This document shows positions 43,513 to 50,972 of a stretch of 64,000 nucleotides of DNA, piece after piece (position 1 is the stretch's first letter; the number at the start of each line of letters is the position of its first letter). The stretch covers positions 3,296,862 to 3,360,861 of the forward strand of contig NZ_LFTY01000002.1 in the NCBI RefSeq assembly GCF_001078595.1. Reading direction: 5' to 3'. Both the position numbers and the translations under genes were made by a program. A model generated the notes under the pieces. It saw nothing but the letters and a program-made list of their open reading frames with translations, made no database searches and had not been told where the DNA came from. The DNA comes from Candidatus Rhodobacter oscarellae (lineage in GTDB: Bacteria; Pseudomonadota; Alphaproteobacteria; Rhodobacterales; Rhodobacteraceae).

Positions 43513-44229
43513 TTATTTTCCAAGGGTCTGCATGACGCTTCGGACCCGCTCGTGCTCTTGATCCAGGAATTTCTGGCCCAGCTCATAGGCGTGTTGCACT
43601 TCGATCATGCGGGCGATTTCGTTGACCGCGTTCACGTTCGAGCCCTCAACGAAGCCTTGCAGGATCACGGCGTTTTCAACGGGCAGGGGCTCTCCACCAC
43701 CGGCGAAACGTGCCCCGCCGCGGCGCTCCAATTGCGTGGGATCCGAGGGCAAGAAGAGCCCAATCTGGTTGATAGGCGTGCCGTCCGCGCTGAGCGTGCC
43801 GTCCGTGGCCAGCGCGATGGATCGCGCATCCGGCGGCACAAAGATCGGCGCGCCGCCACCGTCCAATAGGCGCGCGCCGTCCGGAGCCACCAGCTCGCCC
43901 TCTTGATTCGGCGTGAAACTGCCGGCGCGGGTCAGCATCTGGCCCTCTGGCGTTTCGAGTAAAAAGAAGCCTTCCCCCTCAATGCCGAAATCAAAAGTCC
44001 CGCCGGTTGGTTTCAGCGCGGCCTGCGAAAAATCGACCGCGCGCACATTCGCATGCGCCATCGAAAGCGACGGCTCGCCCGGCGCCAAGGCCTTCACGAA
44101 CTCGGAGAACACCACGCCCTCCGCCCGGTATCCCGTGGTCGAGACATTGGCGATGTTATTCGCAACGGTCTGCATCTCGCGCATAAGCCCGGACTGCCGA
44201 CTGAGCGTTGTGTAGCCTGTGTTGTCCAT
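43513..44229 (-). CDS. flgF: Flagellar proximal rod protein FlgF
   Basis: 238 residues. N-terminal rod motif YTTLSRQSGLMREMQTVANNIANVSTTGYRAEGVVF, internal LTRAGSFTPNQEGELV and C-terminal EGSNVNAVNEIARMIEVQHAYE. Shorter and more divergent than FlgG, as usual for FlgF. Co-transcribed with flgG and fliQ. Confidence 0.94.
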   Translation of the reverse strand: MDNTGYTTLSRQSGLMREMQTVANNIANVSTTGYRAEGVVFSEFVKALAPGEPSLSMAHANVRAVDFSQAALKPTGGTFDFGIEGEGFFLLETPEGQMLTRAGSFTPNQEGELVAPDGARLLDGGGAPIFVPPDARSIALATDGTLSADGTPINQIGLFLPSDPTQLERRGGARFAGGGEPLPVENAVILQGFVEGSNVNAVNEIARMIEVQHAYELGQKFLDQEHERVRSVMQTLGK

Positions 44230-44232
44230 TCT

Positions 44233-44502
44233 CTAACCGCCCGCGATGAGGGGGATCAGTTGACCCCTAAAAAAGCTGGTAAGCGTCTCGGTCATAAAGC
44301 CCATGGTGACCCAGAAAACCGCCACAATTGCGGCGAGCTTTGGGACGAAAGTGAGCGTCATCTCCTGCACCGAGGTCAGCGCCTGGAACAGGCCAATTAT
44401 CAGGCCCGCGATCAGCGCCACCACCAGAATTGGCGTCGAGATCATAACGGCGCTCCACAGGCCCTGGCGCATCGTGTCGTAGAAGACGAGCTCATCCATC
44501 AT
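44233..44502 (-). CDS. fliQ: Flagellar export gate protein FliQ
   Basis: 89 residues with two membrane helices (about 18-41 and 54-75) joined by a short loop with the family pattern ALTSVQEMTLTFVPKLAA. Part of the flagellar type III export gate. Its partners fliP, fliR, flhA and flhB are not in this window. Confidence 0.93.
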   Translation of the reverse strand: MMDELVFYDTMRQGLWSAVMISTPILVVALIAGLIIGLFQALTSVQEMTLTFVPKLAAIVAVFWVTMGFMTETLTSFFRGQLIPLIAGG

Positions 44503-44506
44503 GGCG

Positions 44507-44803
44507 TTAGACCGGCATCCGCAGGATTTCTTGGTAGGCCTCGACCACCTTGTCGCGCAGGGTCACGGCGGTCTCGACCGCCAGTTCGGTCTGAGCGAGG
44601 GCCTGCACCAAAGCGTGCGGGTCCGCATCGCCGGTCATGGCCGCCTTCGCGGTAGCCTCGCCCTCTTGCAAGGTGGTGACGAAATCCTCCGCCAGCTTGG
44701 AAAAGCCGGTGTCGACCGGCTGCGCCTCGGGCAGGGGCTGCGGCTGCGTGGCGGGACGGGTGTTGATATAGGCCTCAGCGGCCAGGGTGGACCGGATGTT
44801 CAT
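44507..44803 (-). CDS. fliE: Flagellar hook-basal body protein FliE
   Basis: 98 residues. FliE domain in the second half with LVQALAQTELAVETAVTLRDKVVEAYQEILRMPV, the conserved C-terminus. It connects the MS-ring with the rod. Only 4 bases before fliQ and 9 after flgC. Confidence 0.92.
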   Translation of the reverse strand: MNIRSTLAAEAYINTRPATQPQPLPEAQPVDTGFSKLAEDFVTTLQEGEATAKAAMTGDADPHALVQALAQTELAVETAVTLRDKVVEAYQEILRMPV

Positions 44804-44812
44804 CTATGACTC

Positions 44813-45205
44813 CTATCTGCGTAGAAGTTCGAGCAAGCGGGTGGACATTTGCCGGGCCTGCTCGAACATTTTGAGGTTCGCCTCGTAGCTTCGCTGCGCT
44901 TCGCGCGCGTCCGCTATTTCGACAACCAGATCGACATTCGAACCGAAATAGTTGCCGCTTTCGCCCGCCATAGGATGGCTGGGGTCGAAAATCTCTGGCA
45001 GGTCGCGCTGGTCCAGCTGCACCTGCCCCGTTTCCACTTTGCCGGTCATACGCCCGGCTTCCATCGTCTCATTAAAAGAGATCGTTTTGCGCCTGTAGCC
45101 GGGCGTGTCTGCGTTCGCGATGTTTTCTGACACATGGCGCAGCCGCGCGGATTGCGCCTGCATACCGCTGGCCGAGGCCTCTAGGGTCCTTAGAATATCA
45201 TTCAT
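44813..45205 (-). CDS. flgC: Flagellar proximal rod protein FlgC
   Basis: 130 residues: N-terminal rod motif LEASASGMQAQSARLRHVSENIANADTPGYRRKTI and C-terminal GSNVDLVVEIADAREAQRSYEANLKMFEQARQM. Proximal rod subunit, second gene of the flgB-initiated operon. Confidence 0.95.
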   Translation of the reverse strand: MNDILRTLEASASGMQAQSARLRHVSENIANADTPGYRRKTISFNETMEAGRMTGKVETGQVQLDQRDLPEIFDPSHPMAGESGNYFGSNVDLVVEIADAREAQRSYEANLKMFEQARQMSTRLLELLRR

Positions 45206-45217
45206 CTGTCAGGTTCC

Positions 45218-45610
45218 CTATCGACCGGTGCGAACAGAGCTGCGCATAATGCCAAGCGCGCTTTGATAGATGGTGATGGCGCGGTTATGCGCGCTTTGCG
45301 CGCGCACGGCCTCGACCATCTCTCGCTCGATGGAAACCGAGTTGCCGCCGGGGCTCTGCCCGTCTGGGCGATAAAAAGCCTCGATTGCGCCCTGGCCGGT
45401 CACCGGCCCCAAATGATGCCCAGGCCGGGTGGCGCGTAGCCCGTCCGACGAGGACCCTGCTTGATAGGTCTCGGAAAAAGGTTTGACGTCCTGGGCGCGG
45501 TAGCCCGGGGTGTCCGCGTTTGCGAGATTCGCGGCGATCTTCGCCTGCCGCGCACTCGCGTGTTTCGCCATACCAATGGCGGTTTGAAAGATCTCTAGCC
45601 GTCCAAACAA
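45218..45610 (-). CDS. flgB: Flagellar proximal rod protein FlgB
   Basis: 130 residues with GMAKHASARQAKIAANLANADTPGYRAQDVKPF, the FlgB rod motif, and VRAQSAHNRAITIYQSALGIMRSS at the end. I choose TTG 45610 (protein LFGRLEIFQTA, read as fMet): GGGAG lies 6 bases upstream and FlgB proteins normally begin M-F-x-x-L-E-I-F. A longer TTG start at 45634 would consume that ribosome site. First gene of the leftward operon, divergent from fliI with an 81-bp gap. Confidence 0.93.
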   Translation of the reverse strand: MFGRLEIFQTAIGMAKHASARQAKIAANLANADTPGYRAQDVKPFSETYQAGSSSDGLRATRPGHHLGPVTGQGAIEAFYRPDGQSPGGNSVSIEREMVEAVRAQSAHNRAITIYQSALGIMRSSVRTGR

Positions 45611-45691
45611 AGGGTTTCTCCCTTTCTGCCTCAATCAAGCTTTAACTCTGATTCGTTTAGAAAAAGTTGTCGCAAATCTTTTGGAGGGCAG

Positions 45692-47008
45692 ATGAACAGC
45701 ATTGGCTTGGACGTATTGATGTCGGAGGTGCGCGCGATCGCGCCGGTGCGGCCGGTGGGGCGGGTCATCGCGATCAAGTCGGGCACGATCACCGTCGCGG
45801 GGCTCTCGGACGTTGCGGCGCTTGGCGATCTGGTGTGGCTGAACGAGACCGCGGAAAGGCCGGTGCAGGGCGAGATCATTTCGCTCTCGACCGAGGAAGC
45901 GCTGGTCTTGCCGAACGGGCAGGTTGATGGCCTGCAAATTGGCGACCGGGTGGTGATGACCCCGCAGCAGGGCGTCGCCCCCCATTCAAGCTGGATCGGG
46001 CGGGTGATCGACCCCTATGGCAACGCGCTGGATGACGGGCCGATCCTGCGGGGGCCAAAGATCTACCCGCTGCGGGGGGCGCCCATCAACCCGACCGAGC
46101 GGCGCGGTCTGGGGGCCCGGCTGGAAACCGGCATGAAGGTGTTCAACACGCTGTTGCCGCTGGTGCGTGGGCAGCGCATTGGCCTGTTCTCGGGCTCGGG
46201 GATTGGCAAGTCGACGCTGCTTGCGCGCTTCGCGCTGGGCGTGCAGGCCGATGTGGTTGTGATCGCCCTAATTGGCGAGCGCGGGCGAGAGGTGCGCGAG
46301 TTTGTCGAGCGTGTCCTGGGGGCCGAGGGCATGCAGCGCTCTGTCGTGATCGCCGCCACGTCCGATACCGCGCCGATGGTACGCCGGCGCTGCGCCTGGA
46401 CGGCGATGGCTGTGGCCGAGCATTTCCGCGACGAGGGCAAGCAGGTGCTGCTTTTGGCGGATAGCGTCACGCGGTTCGCCGATGCGCATCGCGAGATCGC
46501 CTTGGCCGCGGGCGAGGCCGCCGGGCTGCGCGGCTACCCGCCGTCGACCATGCCGTTGATCACCGCCCTTTGCGAGCGGGCGGGCCCCGGCACCGATCAG
46601 ACCGGCGACATCACGGCGGTGTTCAGCGTGCTGGTGGCCGGATCCGATATGGAAGAGCCCGTCGCGGACACGCTGCGCGGGGTCCTGGACGGGCATGTGG
46701 TCTTGGATCGAAAGATTGCCGAACGCGGTCGGTTCCCGGCGATTGATTTGCTGCGGTCGGTGTCGCGGTCCCTGCCGGGCGCGGCGACCGAGCCGGAGAA
46801 CGCAATCATCTCGTCCGCGCGCAGCCTGCTTGGCACCTATGACCGGTCCGAGATGATGGTGCAGGCGGGGCTATACACGATGGGCACGGACGCGAATATC
46901 GACGCGGCCATCGCGGCCTTCCCCAAGCTCGATACCTTCATCACCATGCGCGAGGATGTGGGGATCACGGCCAGTTTTCAATCCCTTGCGCAATGCGTCG
47001 GGGATTAG
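45692..47008 (+). CDS. fliI: Flagellum-specific ATPase FliI
   Basis: 438 residues of the F1-type ATPase family. Walker A GLFSGSGIGKSTLLARFA, then ALIGERGREVREFVE, Walker B QVLLLADSVTRFADAHREI and GYPPSTMPLITALCERAGPG. It powers the flagellar type III export. GGAGGG lies a few bases before ATG 45692. It is the only rightward gene in the first half of the flagellar block; its stop is 2 bases from the stop of the convergent DUF1217 gene. Confidence 0.96.
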   Translation: MNSIGLDVLMSEVRAIAPVRPVGRVIAIKSGTITVAGLSDVAALGDLVWLNETAERPVQGEIISLSTEEALVLPNGQVDGLQIGDRVVMTPQQGVAPHSSWIGRVIDPYGNALDDGPILRGPKIYPLRGAPINPTERRGLGARLETGMKVFNTLLPLVRGQRIGLFSGSGIGKSTLLARFALGVQADVVVIALIGERGREVREFVERVLGAEGMQRSVVIAATSDTAPMVRRRCAWTAMAVAEHFRDEGKQVLLLADSVTRFADAHREIALAAGEAAGLRGYPPSTMPLITALCERAGPGTDQTGDITAVFSVLVAGSDMEEPVADTLRGVLDGHVVLDRKIAERGRFPAIDLLRSVSRSLPGAATEPENAIISSARSLLGTYDRSEMMVQAGLYTMGTDANIDAAIAAFPKLDTFITMREDVGITASFQSLAQCVGD

Positions 47009-47010
47009 GC

Positions 47011-47829
47011 CTAGCCGAAGAGCCCGCCACCGATATTGGCGTTCTGTAGCAGGGTCAGCGCGGCTGAGGCGCCGGTGATACTTGCCGTGCCGGCGGCGAT
47101 CTCGGACCGCACAAGGAACAGGCGGATCAGCTCCTCGCGCTTTTCCGGATCGGCGAATTGGCTTACCTCGGCATCGCCGAAACGCTGCGAGGCGGCGTCT
47201 CTGAACCCGGTCAACTGCAGATCGATGTCCAAGCTTCCAAAGGAGCTGGGCAAGCCCAAGGCGGTCTCAAAGACCTGCCGCACCGGGGGCTGACCCATGA
47301 CCAGGAACCAGCGCCCGTCATCGGTGGTGCTTTCCTCCAGAAGCGTGTCCAGCTCGCGATCGAGGGAGAGGGCCAAGCGCATATTGGTGTCGGCATTGCC
47401 GACTGCCACTTCAAATTGGCGTTCCTTATAGAGCGATGTGATCTCCTGCGGGAAATCCGACAGCTCTGTGTTCGGGATTGGGAAGTCGCCGAAACCGAAC
47501 GCCTCGGCCATGGCAAAATAGCGCTTGTCCGAGAGCCGATTGCCCAGCGAGTCAGGGTCTAACGTGCCATCCTCAAGGATCTTTTGGATGAAGAACTTGT
47601 TGTTGATGTCCTCGTCCAGGCCAAACGCGCCAAGGGCCACCTCCAGGAGGCGCCGGTCATCGACCAGCGCCTCAGCGGTTTTGATTTCGCCGATATTCTC
47701 TTCGAAATAGGTCGTGTTGCGCTGGATCAACTGCGAGTTTTCGAACGCTTCCTGCTGGCTCTCGCGGGTGCGCTGGAGGAAAGTCCAGCCGGCGAAGCCG
47801 CTGAGCGGGACGACCGGCTGGTAGGTCAT
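47011..47829 (-). CDS. DUF1217 flagellar-cluster protein
   Basis: 272 residues, the DUF1217 length, a family found in alphaproteobacterial flagellar clusters. No signal peptide or membrane helix; largely helical, with IGEIKTAEALVDDRRLLEVALGAFGL and NTELSDFPQEITSLYKERQFEVAVG. It is the last gene of the fliC-flaF-flbT leftward series and overlaps flbT by 4 bases. Molecular role unknown; the family is required for motility in some relatives. Confidence 0.88.
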   Translation of the reverse strand: MTYQPVVPLSGFAGWTFLQRTRESQQEAFENSQLIQRNTTYFEENIGEIKTAEALVDDRRLLEVALGAFGLDEDINNKFFIQKILEDGTLDPDSLGNRLSDKRYFAMAEAFGFGDFPIPNTELSDFPQEITSLYKERQFEVAVGNADTNMRLALSLDRELDTLLEESTTDDGRWFLVMGQPPVRQVFETALGLPSSFGSLDIDLQLTGFRDAASQRFGDAEVSQFADPEKREELIRLFLVRSEIAAGTASITGASAALTLLQNANIGGGLFG

Positions 47830-48230
47830 TGCATCCGGCCCGCCAAGAGGCGGTCCTCGCGCGGGAGCAGGTCGCGCAGCGCCTTGAGGGCCTGGTAGAA
47901 CTGCTTTTCCATCACCGCCTCGGTCGCGGCGGTGAGTTGTTTGCGGCTATCGGGATCAGACATGGCTTGGCTGAGCTGCTCGATGCCGCGCAGGATCTGA
48001 TGTTTCGCCTCGTCCGGTTCAACGTCGCCCGACAAGACCAGCTGCGCGATGTAGCACACGCGTCGAACGGGGGTCGTGACCTCCTCGGGGTGGATGGCGT
48101 CCCGCAGGCGCAGGATGTTCGCGTTTGGCGTCACAATGGAGAATCGCGACCGGCGATCGCCGTTCTCAATCACCGCGCCGTTTATCAGAACGCGTTCCTT
48201 GGGACCAAGTTTTAGGATCAAGCCACTCAT
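47826..48230 (-). CDS. flbT: Flagellin regulatory protein FlbT
   Basis: 134 residues with LILKLGPKERVLINGAVIENGDRRSRF and LRDAIHPEEVTTPVRRVCYIAQLVLSG, matching FlbT, the post-transcriptional regulator that acts on the 5' leader of flagellin mRNA in Caulobacter. It overlaps flaF by 4 bases, and flagellin lies upstream, the same grouping known elsewhere. Confidence 0.95.
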   Translation of the reverse strand: MSGLILKLGPKERVLINGAVIENGDRRSRFSIVTPNANILRLRDAIHPEEVTTPVRRVCYIAQLVLSGDVEPDEAKHQILRGIEQLSQAMSDPDSRKQLTAATEAVMEKQFYQALKALRDLLPREDRLLAGRMQ

Positions 48231-48604
48231 CTTGCGGACTCCTGCTGGCGCAGACCGCGCATGATTGATGTGTTGATGTCGACCAGAACTTCGGCGCTGG
48301 CCTTGCCGTCGAGCACCTTGGTCGTGTGGAGCATCGAGAACTCCGCCAGGTACACGATCTGCGCGCGAAGCTGCCGCGGCAGGGCGTTGCCTGGGTCGGC
48401 CACGTCCGAGGCGAGCAGGACCCAGAGTTTTCGGTTGTCGTCAAGTGCGGCCGCGAGATCCGCGAACCCGAGCTTACCGCGCGCCATGGCGGATTTGATC
48501 CGGCCAGTGATTTGCGCGAAGACGTCGAATTCGGTGCTTTGATGCGTGCGGATTGGGGCGGCTGCGGAAGAATAGGCCGTTCGGGCCAGATCGAGAGCGT
48601 TCAC
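48227..48604 (-). CDS. flaF: Flagellin regulatory protein FlaF
   Basis: 125 residues matching FlaF: ALDLARTAYSSAAAPIRTHQSTEFDVFAQITGRI at the N-terminus and LGFADLAAALDDNRKLWVLLASDV. FlaF supports flagellin translation or secretion and acts opposite to FlbT in Caulobacter. A hairpin separates it from fliC (48656-48688). Confidence 0.94.
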   Translation of the reverse strand: MNALDLARTAYSSAAAPIRTHQSTEFDVFAQITGRIKSAMARGKLGFADLAAALDDNRKLWVLLASDVADPGNALPRQLRAQIVYLAEFSMLHTTKVLDGKASAEVLVDINTSIMRGLRQQESAR

Positions 48605-48655
48605 GTCGGATCCTTCCGAGAGGGGAATGGGGTTTGGTGGTGTGAAAACGGCGGA

Positions 48656-48688
48656 TCCGGGGCGCGCGCGAGGGGAGCGCGCCCCGGA
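48656..48688 (-). terminator. Strong hairpin after flagellin
   Basis: TCCGGGGCGCGC (48656-48667) with GCGCGCCCCGGA (48677-48688): a perfect 12-bp GC stem with a 9-base loop, starting 9 bases past the fliC stop; a short TTTT follows in the minus direction. It likely terminates or stabilises the abundant flagellin mRNA, with some read-through into flaF-flbT. Confidence 0.75.
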
Positions 48689-48696
48689 CCATTAGC

Positions 48697-49968
48697 TTAC
48701 CGGAACAGCGACAGGATCGACTGCGGCGACTGGTTCGCGATGGACAGCGCCTGGATGCCCAGCTGCTGCTGAACCTGAAGCGCCTGCAAACGTGCCGAGG
48801 CTTCTTCCATGTCGGCGTCCACCAGCGCGCCAATGCCCGATTTCAGCGAGTCGGTCAGCTTGCCGATGAAGTCCGACTGCGTCTCGATCCGACCAGCAAC
48901 CGAGCCGAACGCCGCAGCAGATGCGGTGGCCGACTGGATCATGCTCTCGATATTGCCGAGTGCCGTGGTCGCGCCGGCGGAGGTGCTCACATCCATGGTC
49001 TCAAGCTGCGCGAGCGCGCCAGAGCCACGCTCTTGGGTCAGGGTCACGCCAATACCAGCCTGGCTGGTGTTGTTGGTCACCGTCAACTGACCGGTGACGC
49101 CCAAGTCGAGTGTGAAGTCAGAGGTGTTAAGCCCGGACTGCTGCAGGCCGTTCTTCAGGCCGGCCAGAACGGCATCGTTGGTGTCGTTCTGCTGCACAAC
49201 GTAGGAGCCTTCGGTGTCACCGATCTTTAGGCGGATAACGTCGCCTTCGACCAGACCGGTCGTTACAGCAGTGTCGACACCAGCCTCAGAGGCTTTCTGA
49301 GCCGTCGTGCCAACTGCCGTTCCCAAAGTATCCAAGAACGCCGCGCCAAGGGCAACGATCACCTCGTCGTCGAGGCCACCGTTTTCGGTCAGAGTGGCGG
49401 TGTCAGCGGTCACGGCAGTGACCGAGGTGCCAGCCGTGGTCGACAGGTTCTGCGCGTCCACACCGATATTCGAAACGGTCACACCACCAGAGTTGTCGCG
49501 GTCGAGGGATGACAGGATATCCGCGCCCAGATTGCCGTTCGAGTTAAACTCGGTCGACGAACCATCCACCAGGTTCAGGCCGTTGAACTGGGCAGCGCCC
49601 ACAACGGACTTGATCTGGCCACGCAGAGCTTCAACGTCGTCCTGGATCTTGGAGCGGTCAACGTTGTCGGCCTGCGCCGCGACGATCTTGTCCTTCATCT
49701 GCGTGAGCAGGTCAGTCACAGTCTCCGAGGCCTGACGAGCAACAGCGACGGTGGATTCACCGAGCGCGAGGCTGTCCGAGATGGCCTTGAAGCCCTGCAC
49801 GTCCGACTCCATAACCTTGGAGATCGACCATACTGCGGAGTTGTCTTTGGCAGAGCCGACGGCCTTACCGGTCGAGATCATCTCTTGGGTCTTGGCGAGG
49901 TTGGAGTTGATACCCTTCAGGGTCTGCAGCGCGACCATCGCGCTGTTGTTCGTAAGAATGCTGGACAT
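48697..49968 (-). CDS. fliC: Flagellin
   Basis: 423 residues. Conserved N-terminal D0/D1 region (SSILTNNSAMVALQTLKGIN, SAKDNSAVWSIS) and C-terminal D1/D0 (LKSGIGALVDADMEEASARLQALQVQQQLGIQALSIANQSPQSILSLFR); the central part (about 135-320) is Ser/Thr/Gly-rich and low in aromatic residues, the surface-exposed D2/D3-like region. It is the only flagellin gene in the window. A 225-bp leader separates it from the flgN-like gene; FlbT/FlaF genes follow. Confidence 0.97.
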   Translation of the reverse strand: MSSILTNNSAMVALQTLKGINSNLAKTQEMISTGKAVGSAKDNSAVWSISKVMESDVQGFKAISDSLALGESTVAVARQASETVTDLLTQMKDKIVAAQADNVDRSKIQDDVEALRGQIKSVVGAAQFNGLNLVDGSSTEFNSNGNLGADILSSLDRDNSGGVTVSNIGVDAQNLSTTAGTSVTAVTADTATLTENGGLDDEVIVALGAAFLDTLGTAVGTTAQKASEAGVDTAVTTGLVEGDVIRLKIGDTEGSYVVQQNDTNDAVLAGLKNGLQQSGLNTSDFTLDLGVTGQLTVTNNTSQAGIGVTLTQERGSGALAQLETMDVSTSAGATTALGNIESMIQSATASAAAFGSVAGRIETQSDFIGKLTDSLKSGIGALVDADMEEASARLQALQVQQQLGIQALSIANQSPQSILSLFR

Positions 49969-50193
49969 TCGGTTTTCCTTTTGTCAGCCGACGCATTTTG
50001 CGCCGATTAGGTAGAAATCGCCCGTTTGGGCGGGTGCGATTGCCATTCTGACAAGTGCTGACCACGGTGTTATCCCGTGGCGCGCCACCCCCAGGGTGCA
50101 GGCCCGGTTCTCCACCGAAAAAGGAAAAAGAGTGTGAAGGCCGTGTGGCGATGATGTGCCGAATTGCCTAAAACTCATAGTTAACATAAGGTG

Positions 50194-50547
50194 TTAGGCG
50201 CGGCGTACCTCCTTTGAGCTTGGCGTCGCCATCTCTGTTTTTTGCCCGGATTGATCATAGGTGCTTAGCCCGGGGCGCGGTTCGCGCATCGCGCGCAGCC
50301 TGTCCAGCGCCGATCCAATCCCGGCCCGCATGGCGTCATATAGAATGCCGTTGCGCTCTGTCTGTTCGCGCAGTCGCGTCAAAACATCGGGATCCACGCG
50401 GGTCTTGGCCAGCGCGTTCACCAGCCGCTCTTTTTCAACGGCGAGCCCTTCGAGCCGTTCGTACTCGCCACTCAATATAGCGGCGCGTTCCCGGGTCAGG
50501 AGATCCTCTAGCGCCTCATGCGTGTCTTGCACGTCAAAGAATCCCAT
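50194..50547 (-). CDS. FlgN-like flagellar export chaperone
   Basis: 117 residues, predicted all-helical and charged: LEDLLTRERAAILSGEYERLEGLAVEKERLV and RLREQTERNGILYDAMRAGIGSALDRLRAM. This coiled-coil layout and its position fit FlgN, the chaperone of hook-associated proteins FlgK/FlgL, but the sequence signal is weak. It overlaps flgJ by 14 bases. Its putative clients are not in the window. Confidence 0.6.
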   Translation of the reverse strand: MGFFDVQDTHEALEDLLTRERAAILSGEYERLEGLAVEKERLVNALAKTRVDPDVLTRLREQTERNGILYDAMRAGIGSALDRLRAMREPRPGLSTYDQSGQKTEMATPSSKEVRRA

Positions 50548-50854
50548 CGTTTCTCTCCTTTAGGGCTTCGAACAGATGCTCGGCCAGGCCGATCCCGCCG
50601 GCCTTGGCGATTTCTTCGGCATGGGCTTGGCGCAGGAAGGATCCGAATTGATCCTCGCCAGCGCCGCCTCCGAAGGATTCGCGCGAGGCGCCGGCACCGG
50701 CGTGCTTCAGCATCTCGGCAAGAAAGGACGCCTCTAGCTGTTCCGCAATCGCGCGCAGCTTGGCGTCGCCGCTCTCTGTGGCGGTCTGGCGAAGGTCCCC
50801 ACGCTGCGCTGATTGTTGGCCGGGACCGGCCAGGGGATTTGTCACTGCGTCCAT
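50534..50854 (-). CDS. flgJ: Rod-binding protein FlgJ (N-terminal domain form)
   Basis: 106 residues matching only the rod-binding domain: LRAIAEQLEASFLAEMLKHAG, then FGGGAGEDQFGSFLRQAHAEEIAKAGGIGLAEHLFEAL. The peptidoglycan-cleaving domain of enterobacterial FlgJ is absent, as is usual in alphaproteobacteria, so a separate muramidase is expected. ATG 50854 has GGAG 7 bases upstream; an earlier ATG at 50887 is possible. Divergent from fliK. Confidence 0.85.
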   Translation of the reverse strand: MDAVTNPLAGPGQQSAQRGDLRQTATESGDAKLRAIAEQLEASFLAEMLKHAGAGASRESFGGGAGEDQFGSFLRQAHAEEIAKAGGIGLAEHLFEALKERNDGIL

Positions 50855-50972
50855 CACGACACTCCGCACAATTCGAACTAATTGCATGGGTTCTTGCGCG
50901 GAACTGGTAAAGATACGGTAACTCTTGTCGGAGATACCTAGCACAAAGGCGGCAGAAACCCCGGTGTGCAGC

